Of a DNA stretch of 5,502 bases, positions 1 through 2,765 are shown one piece after another. Source of the stretch: Phycisphaerales bacterium (GTDB taxonomy: Bacteria; Planctomycetota; Phycisphaerae; Phycisphaerales; UBA1924); NCBI GenBank assembly GCA_025453375.1, contig JALOQT010000087.1, positions 1 to 5,502 on the forward strand, read 5' to 3'. The notes beneath the pieces were generated by a model. It ran no database searches. It had not been told where the DNA came from and saw only the letters and a list, made by a program, of their open reading frames with translations. The position numbers were made by a program, and so were the translations under genes. Every line of letters begins with the position of its first letter. The first letter of the stretch is position 1.

Positions 1-222
1 CCCCATCACCACCGGCACCGCCGAACGATTCATCGCCACCAGCGTCCCGGGACTCCCCGGCGCCGCGACGATCTCCACACCCTTGACCATCCCCTCCACC
101 GGCGGCCCACCCACCGCATCTACCGGCCCCAACCCCACGCCCAGCCCCACGCCTGCCAACAAGCCAATCGCCAGCACCCCCCATCGCGCGCCAGCCCGAC
201 AACGCACATCGCTTCGTGTCAT
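1..222 (-). CDS. Exported or membrane-anchored protein, N-terminal part only
   Basis: An open minus-strand frame starts at the ATG at 222-220 and leaves the window without a stop, so only the first 74 residues are visible. The N-terminus is a textbook export signal: a basic n-region (MTRSDVRCRAGAR), a hydrophobic stretch at about residues 14-32 (WGVLAIGLLAGVGLGVGLG), then PVDA, which would fit signal peptidase I cleavage after residue 36 (V-x-A). After that comes a Gly/Pro/Val-rich stretch (VGGPPVEGMVKGVEIV) with no family I recognise. The protein is therefore likely secreted or anchored by its N-terminus, but its function is unknown. There is no Shine-Dalgarno sequence; a TACACT hexamer lies six bases before the ATG, which supports this start. 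It has the same orientation as the FnIII gene upstream but is separated from it by about 200 bases and a repeat element, so they are probably not one operon. Confidence 0.65.
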   Translation of the reverse strand, partial: MTRSDVRCRAGARWGVLAIGLLAGVGLGVGLGPVDAVGGPPVEGMVKGVEIVAAPGSPGTLVAMNRSAVPVVMG

Positions 223-228
223 CCACGC

Positions 229-257
229 AGTGTAGCGAATCCCACCCATTCTGCGCA
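229..257 (-). promoter_or_regulatory. Candidate leaderless promoter of the exported-protein gene
   Basis: On the minus strand, TACACT (229-234) matches the TANNNT pattern of a -10 element and is followed by six bases (GCGTGG) and then the ATG. Transcription would begin at or next to the start codon, giving a leaderless mRNA. The -35 candidate at 252-257 (TGCGCA, 17-base spacer) matches only three of six consensus bases. The call rests on the -10 position and the absence of any ribosome binding site. Confidence 0.3.
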
Positions 258-296
258 CGCGTCCACAGCACGGCTCCCTCGGCTCGCCGTGGCATC

Positions 297-408
297 GAAG
301 GGCAGGGAATCGGGATTCGGCACTCGGCACCCGGCGCGGGCGTTGCATCTCCTCGTCACTCGCCACTCATCACTCGCCACGTGTTTTCATCACTCGTCAC
401 TCATCGCC
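297..408 (+). repeat. Heptamer-built intergenic repeat element, copy A
   Basis: This element lies just beyond the 3' end of the FnIII gene. It has three parts. Block 1 (308-335) is four consecutive 7-base units of the form A-N-Y-CGG-N: AATCGGG, ATTCGGC, ACTCGGC, ACCCGGC. A spacer of about 20 bases ends in TGCATCTCCTC (344-354). Block 2 (355-378, and again about 388-408) consists of 7-base units of the type TCACTCR, broken by GTGTTTT. Positions 301-354 align without gaps to the reverse complement of 1941-1994 with 46 of 54 bases identical. Because 7 is not a multiple of 3 and no gene covers it, it is not protein-coding. Dispersed intergenic repeats of this style occur in some planctomycete genomes, to my recollection; their function is unknown. 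Confidence 0.8.
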
Positions 409-419
409 TACCACGCTCC

Positions 420-1502
420 TCACGCTGCCGTGCGGTGTGGGCGGGCGGCTTTCGGCGGTGTGGTGCTGGCAGGGCCTTGGGCACCTGCGCGGTGCGTGGC
501 GTTTGGGTCGTGCCTCTCAGGAGCGTTGATGGGCACGTGCACGAGCAGGGTGTGGCTTGGGCCGCTGGTGCGCCAGCCGCATTGGGCGATGAGGCGATAG
601 CGGATGATGCCGTCGGCATCGGGGCGTGGGGCGTGATCGATGAAGAGTTTGCGGCCGGTGCCTGCGGTCATCGCGCTGCTGTGTGCGGCGTTCGTCGTGG
701 CGTGCACGTTGCTCGCGGCCAGCAGGTGGCCCGCCGCGCTGGAGTGCCTTGCGGCATGGGCGTCACCAGCAGCGTGCGTGTCCATGAGCGCGGGGGCGGT
801 CCTGGCATGTGAACCGACGCCACCAGCGGCGTGCGGATTGGCTCCGGCGATGCCGATGTCTTCCCAGTGCAGCACGTGCGCGGCGGGGTGATCGTGATCG
901 CTGGTCGATTGCGCGTGCGTTGCGTGCGTGCTGTGCGCGAATGGTGTGCTTTGCGCTGACGCGTCGCTTGATCGCTCGCGCGTCGTGGTCCCGATCTGCG
1001 GATGTTCGCGCATGACCGCCCGCTGCACGCGATACGTCACGGTGCCGAGGCTTGATGGCTGGCGGGCTTTGAAGGTCAGTTCGATCGCGCCGGTCTGCGG
1101 CACCAGCGTCGCGCGGAGGTGGGTCGGGGCGCTGGGCGTCAGGCGCTCGCTGGCGCGGTTGGGGGTTGCGGGTGTGCGGGCGGAGCGCACGGCGGCGAGG
1201 TTGAGAATCGCTGTCGCGTCGGCGTGCTGCTCGGCGACGAGGCGGACCATCGTGATGATCCGCCCGCCCTGCCGCCGCGCATCGAGCATCGCCGCGCGGG
1301 CCGCAGCAAGGGCCTGCTGCGCAACGTCGCGGGCGCGCATGGCCTCGGCATACGCCGCCGCGGCGCGCGTGGCGGCACTGGCGAAGGATTCAGCCCGTTC
1401 AGCGCCGATCCCGAGTTCGTCAGCGTGCTCCAACCATCGCGGGGCCAACTGCGTGACAGCCTGGACAAACTCAGCATCAGTGCGCGGCAGTGCAGAGGGC
1501 AT
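420..1502 (-). CDS. Fibronectin type III-like protein with N-terminal helical domain and His-rich insertion
   Basis: The 360-residue protein starts at the ATG at 1502 (MPSALPRTDAEF). Residues 1-105 are Ala/Arg-rich and predicted helical (for example RDVAQQALAAARAAMLDARR). Residues about 123-163 (APTHLRATLVP, GAIELTFKA, GTVTYRVQRAV) and 281-326 (GRKLFIDHAP, GIIRYRLIAQCGWRTSGPSH) look like the two halves of one FnIII beta sandwich. Between them is an Ala/Ser/Thr/His-rich insertion of about 120 residues with 15 histidines between residues 190 and 274. The tail, from residue 327, is Pro/Ala-rich. There is no signal peptide. I know a family of planctomycete proteins with this helical N-terminus plus FnIII layout; no function is established to my knowledge. 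The frame is open upstream to 1646, but the extension (Cys- and Trp-containing, ending GRDDNTD) does not resemble the family, so the inner start is preferred. No Shine-Dalgarno sequence precedes it. Confidence 0.75.
   Translation of the reverse strand: MPSALPRTDAEFVQAVTQLAPRWLEHADELGIGAERAESFASAATRAAAAYAEAMRARDVAQQALAAARAAMLDARRQGGRIITMVRLVAEQHADATAILNLAAVRSARTPATPNRASERLTPSAPTHLRATLVPQTGAIELTFKARQPSSLGTVTYRVQRAVMREHPQIGTTTRERSSDASAQSTPFAHSTHATHAQSTSDHDHPAAHVLHWEDIGIAGANPHAAGGVGSHARTAPALMDTHAAGDAHAARHSSAAGHLLAASNVHATTNAAHSSAMTAGTGRKLFIDHAPRPDADGIIRYRLIAQCGWRTSGPSHTLLVHVPINAPERHDPNATHRAGAQGPASTTPPKAARPHRTAA
633..1004 (-). other. Segment encoding the His-rich low-complexity insertion of the FnIII protein
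   Basis: This part encodes residues 167-290. It is dominated by Ala, Ser, Thr and His, with small motifs such as HSTHATHAQ, DHDHPAAHVLH and THAAGDAHAARH. It splits the FnIII-like fold between strands that would normally be joined by a short turn. At the DNA level 911-939 is a run of GCGTGC-like repeats, which suggests growth of the insertion by local duplication. Metal binding is conceivable from the histidine content but is only a guess. Confidence 0.5.
911..939. repeat. GCGTGC-like short tandem repeat inside the FnIII gene
   Basis: The stretch is made almost entirely of GCGTGC/GTGC units with small changes. On the coding (minus) strand it reads as GCACGC-type codons giving alternating Ala, Thr, Ser and His. 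It is an imperfect microsatellite-like tract and a plausible origin of the histidine-rich loop. Confidence 0.4.
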
Positions 1503-1537
1503 GTCCGTGTTGTCGTCACGCCCACATAACAACTTGA

Positions 1538-1553
1538 TCGCCTCGCAAGGCGA
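1538..1553 (-). promoter_or_regulatory. Small perfect hairpin upstream of the FnIII gene
   Basis: TCGCCT and AGGCGA form a 6-base perfect inverted repeat around CGCA, about 36 bases before the FnIII start on its coding strand. It could fold in the mRNA leader or be a protein-binding dyad. No T-run follows on either strand, so it is not a typical terminator. Confidence 0.3.
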
Positions 1554-1599
1554 AATGCAGAACGCGACGAGGAAGCACCATCCATCGAGCGAACACGCG

Positions 1600-1612
1600 G
1601 CCCACAGTGGGC
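1600..1612. promoter_or_regulatory. Short perfect dyad GCCCAC-A-GTGGGC
   Basis: This is a 13-base palindrome with a single central base, about 100 bases upstream of the FnIII start. The single-base centre suits a DNA-binding dimer better than an RNA hairpin. In GC-rich sequence such a dyad can arise by chance, so the call is weak. Confidence 0.2.
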
Positions 1613-1910
1613 TTACAACCCTGCCAGTACCCTTCCATGTGCGCAAAGCCTGCGCGATTCATGCCTTCGCCGCACGCGTACACCCCACCGCGTGCGACCC
1701 GCCGCCTCCGAACAGTCCAGCACCGCCCCACGGCCGCGCCACGTCACCCCCGGCCTGCACAGCGCGGCCCACCGGCTCAGCCGCCGCGCCGCCGGGCGGC
1801 AGCCATCACCCACCCGCCGTCGCCGTGCCGCCCACGGGCGACTGGCCAAGGACCGGCGACCACGCCGCGCCGCCGCCGGGCAGCGCGGCTTTGCCCGCAG
1901 GGACGGGAGG

Positions 1911-1998
1911 GCGAGTGATGAGTGATGAGTGATGAGTGATGAGGAGATGCAGCGATTGCGCCGAGTGCCGGGTGCCGATTCCCGAATCCCTGCCTTCC
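1911..1998 (-). repeat. Heptamer-built intergenic repeat element, copy B (inverted relative to copy A)
   Basis: Read on the plus strand, this copy begins with four perfect tandem copies of GAGTGAT (1913-1940). These are followed by the conserved GAGGAGATGC (1941-1950), a short spacer, and four 7-base units at 1961-1988 (CCGAGTG, CCGGGTG, CCGATTC, CCGAATC). Its reverse complement matches copy A at 301-354 without gaps (46 of 54). It lies about 110 bases before the sigma factor start. The sigma frame remains open through part of this element, but translating a period-7 repeat gives no plausible domain, so the element is treated as noncoding. Confidence 0.85.
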
Positions 1999-2065
1999 AC
2001 GCACCCACCCAACCTGACGCCCTACCGCGACCCGCACGATCCGGTGGCGGACGACAATCTTCACG

Positions 2066-2086
2066 GGCCACTGTCACACCGTGGCC
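2066..2086. promoter_or_regulatory. Operator-like inverted repeat in the sigma factor promoter region
   Basis: GGCCAC (2066-2071) and GTGGCC (2081-2086) are perfect inverted repeats nine bases apart, centred at 2076. Inside them two further pairs are also symmetric, so 16 of 20 arm bases fit the dyad. It overlaps the candidate -35 hexamer and the spacer, as expected of a repressor or activator site for the sigma-kinase pair. The regulator is unknown. Confidence 0.35.
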
Positions 2087-2101
2087 GCGTTCCTCTATCC
2101 T
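2071..2101 (+). promoter_or_regulatory. Candidate leaderless promoter of the sigma factor-kinase pair
   Basis: TATCCT (2096-2101) fits the TANNNT -10 pattern and is followed by seven bases (TGAGTGG) and then the ATG at 2109, so transcription would begin at or just before the start codon. A possible -35, CTGTCA (2071-2076), matches four of six consensus bases but with a long 19-base spacer. No Shine-Dalgarno sequence lies before the ATG. The -10 spacing helps choose 2109 as the start over more upstream in-frame codons. Confidence 0.35.
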
Positions 2102-2108
2102 TGAGTGG

Positions 2109-2762
2109 ATGGCTCCTCCCCCCTCCAGCACGCCAAACATCACCCGCAAGTCGCTGCTGATCCAGCTTCGGCCCGGGCACCCGCGGCGGGAGCTTGCGTG
2201 GACGGAGTTTGAGGGCTTGTACGCACCGATCATTTCGGGCTTTGCCCGCCGCATGGGGGCCAACGCGACGCAGGCGAAAGACCTTGTGCAGGATGTGCTG
2301 CATGCGTTCTTCGCCATTTCTCCGCAGTTTGTCTACGACCCGGCCAAGGGTCGCTTTCGAGGCTATCTCAAGACCTGCGTGTGGCACAAGCTCAGCCAGC
2401 TGCGCCGGCAGTCTCAGGGCCAGGTCCAGTCTCTGGGGGGGGTGGGGAGGCGGGGAAGCGGGTCCGGCAGCCATGCGGATGACGAGGCCGCGGTCGAGGC
2501 CGCCGTCGAGGCTACGTGGAATGACGTCTGGGAAACCGAGAAGCTGCATCGCGCCCTGGCCGTCGTGCGCGAGCGCTACGCAAACAACCCCGATCGCCAG
2601 CGGACCTATGAGGCCTTTGAAATGTGCGTGCTGCTGGAACGCTCGACGGAGTCCGTCGCCGCGGCGCTGGGCATGAGCGTCGAGAGCGTCCGCCAAGCCA
2701 AATCGCGCGTCAGCAAAGCCCTGCATGAAACCTTCGACCACCTGGACAACACCACCGGCTAA
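2109..2762 (+). CDS. ECF-type RNA polymerase sigma factor, kinase-linked
   Basis: This 217-residue protein has the two-domain layout of an extracytoplasmic-function sigma factor, which directs RNA polymerase to a specific promoter set. Sigma region 2 covers about residues 28-100: WTEFEGLYAPIISGFARRMG, then QAKDLVQDVLHAFF (core-binding and -10 contacts) and YDPAKGRFRGYLKTCVWHKL, the form typical of planctomycete ECF factors. A Gly/Ser/Arg-rich linker (about 101-125) follows. Sigma region 4 (about 145-207) has the helix-turn-helix STESVAAALGMSVESVRQAK, then SRVSKALHE, for -35 recognition. The frame stays open upstream to 1929, but that extension translates the repeat element and lacks family features, so the Met at 2109 is chosen. 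The stop lies 3 bases before the kinase start, implying co-transcription and probably coupled translation. No anti-sigma factor gene is visible next to it; control by the neighbouring kinase is the natural inference. Confidence 0.92.
   Translation: MAPPPSSTPNITRKSLLIQLRPGHPRRELAWTEFEGLYAPIISGFARRMGANATQAKDLVQDVLHAFFAISPQFVYDPAKGRFRGYLKTCVWHKLSQLRRQSQGQVQSLGGVGRRGSGSGSHADDEAAVEAAVEATWNDVWETEKLHRALAVVRERYANNPDRQRTYEAFEMCVLLERSTESVAAALGMSVESVRQAKSRVSKALHETFDHLDNTTG
2435..2462 (+). repeat. G-run tract with G-quadruplex potential in the sigma factor linker
   Basis: The tract contains G8 (2435-2442), GGGG (2444-2447), GG, GGGG (2452-2455) and GGG (2460-2462), separated by one to four bases. It encodes LGGVGRRGSG in the flexible linker between sigma regions 2 and 4. 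It meets the usual pattern for an intramolecular G-quadruplex on the coding strand, and the G8 homopolymer is prone to slippage. Confidence 0.5.
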
Positions 2763-2765
2763 GAC

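Larger units (their letters stand above)
1503..1910. other. Long intergenic region between divergent genes, no gene recognised
   Basis: Between the FnIII start and the second repeat element I find no convincing gene. Short frames on both strands here (for example minus strand 1516-1731) have proline/arginine-heavy, family-free translations and no ribosome binding site. The part next to the FnIII gene (1503-1660) is less GC-rich than the rest and holds two small dyads, so it is the likeliest place for that gene's promoter and 5' leader, although I see no clear -35/-10 pair. Positions 1690-1900 are a C-rich, CCG/CCA-biased stretch on the plus strand with no recognisable signal. Confidence 0.5.

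Noticed and set aside
297..408. CRISPR array from the repeated CACTC units
   Set aside because: Units are only 7 bases, directly adjacent and without unique spacers; no cas genes are present.
1538..1612. Rho-independent terminators at the two small dyads
   Set aside because: Neither dyad is followed by a T-run on either strand, and they lie upstream of, not after, a gene.
1503..1646. Upstream in-frame extension of the FnIII protein to 1646
   Set aside because: The 48 added residues are Cys/Trp-rich without a proper signal peptide or family similarity, while the protein starting MPSALPRTDAEF matches the style of known relatives.
928..1932. Plus-strand frame of 334 residues over the FnIII gene
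   Set aside because: Its Ala/Arg/Cys/Pro-rich translation has no domain; it is the antisense shadow of a GC-rich gene and runs into the repeat.
1929..2108. Upstream in-frame extension of the sigma factor to the ATG at 1929
   Set aside because: It translates the tail of the heptamer repeat and a promoter-like stretch, giving a Pro/Arg-rich sequence unlike any ECF N-terminus; the family-like region begins after 2109.
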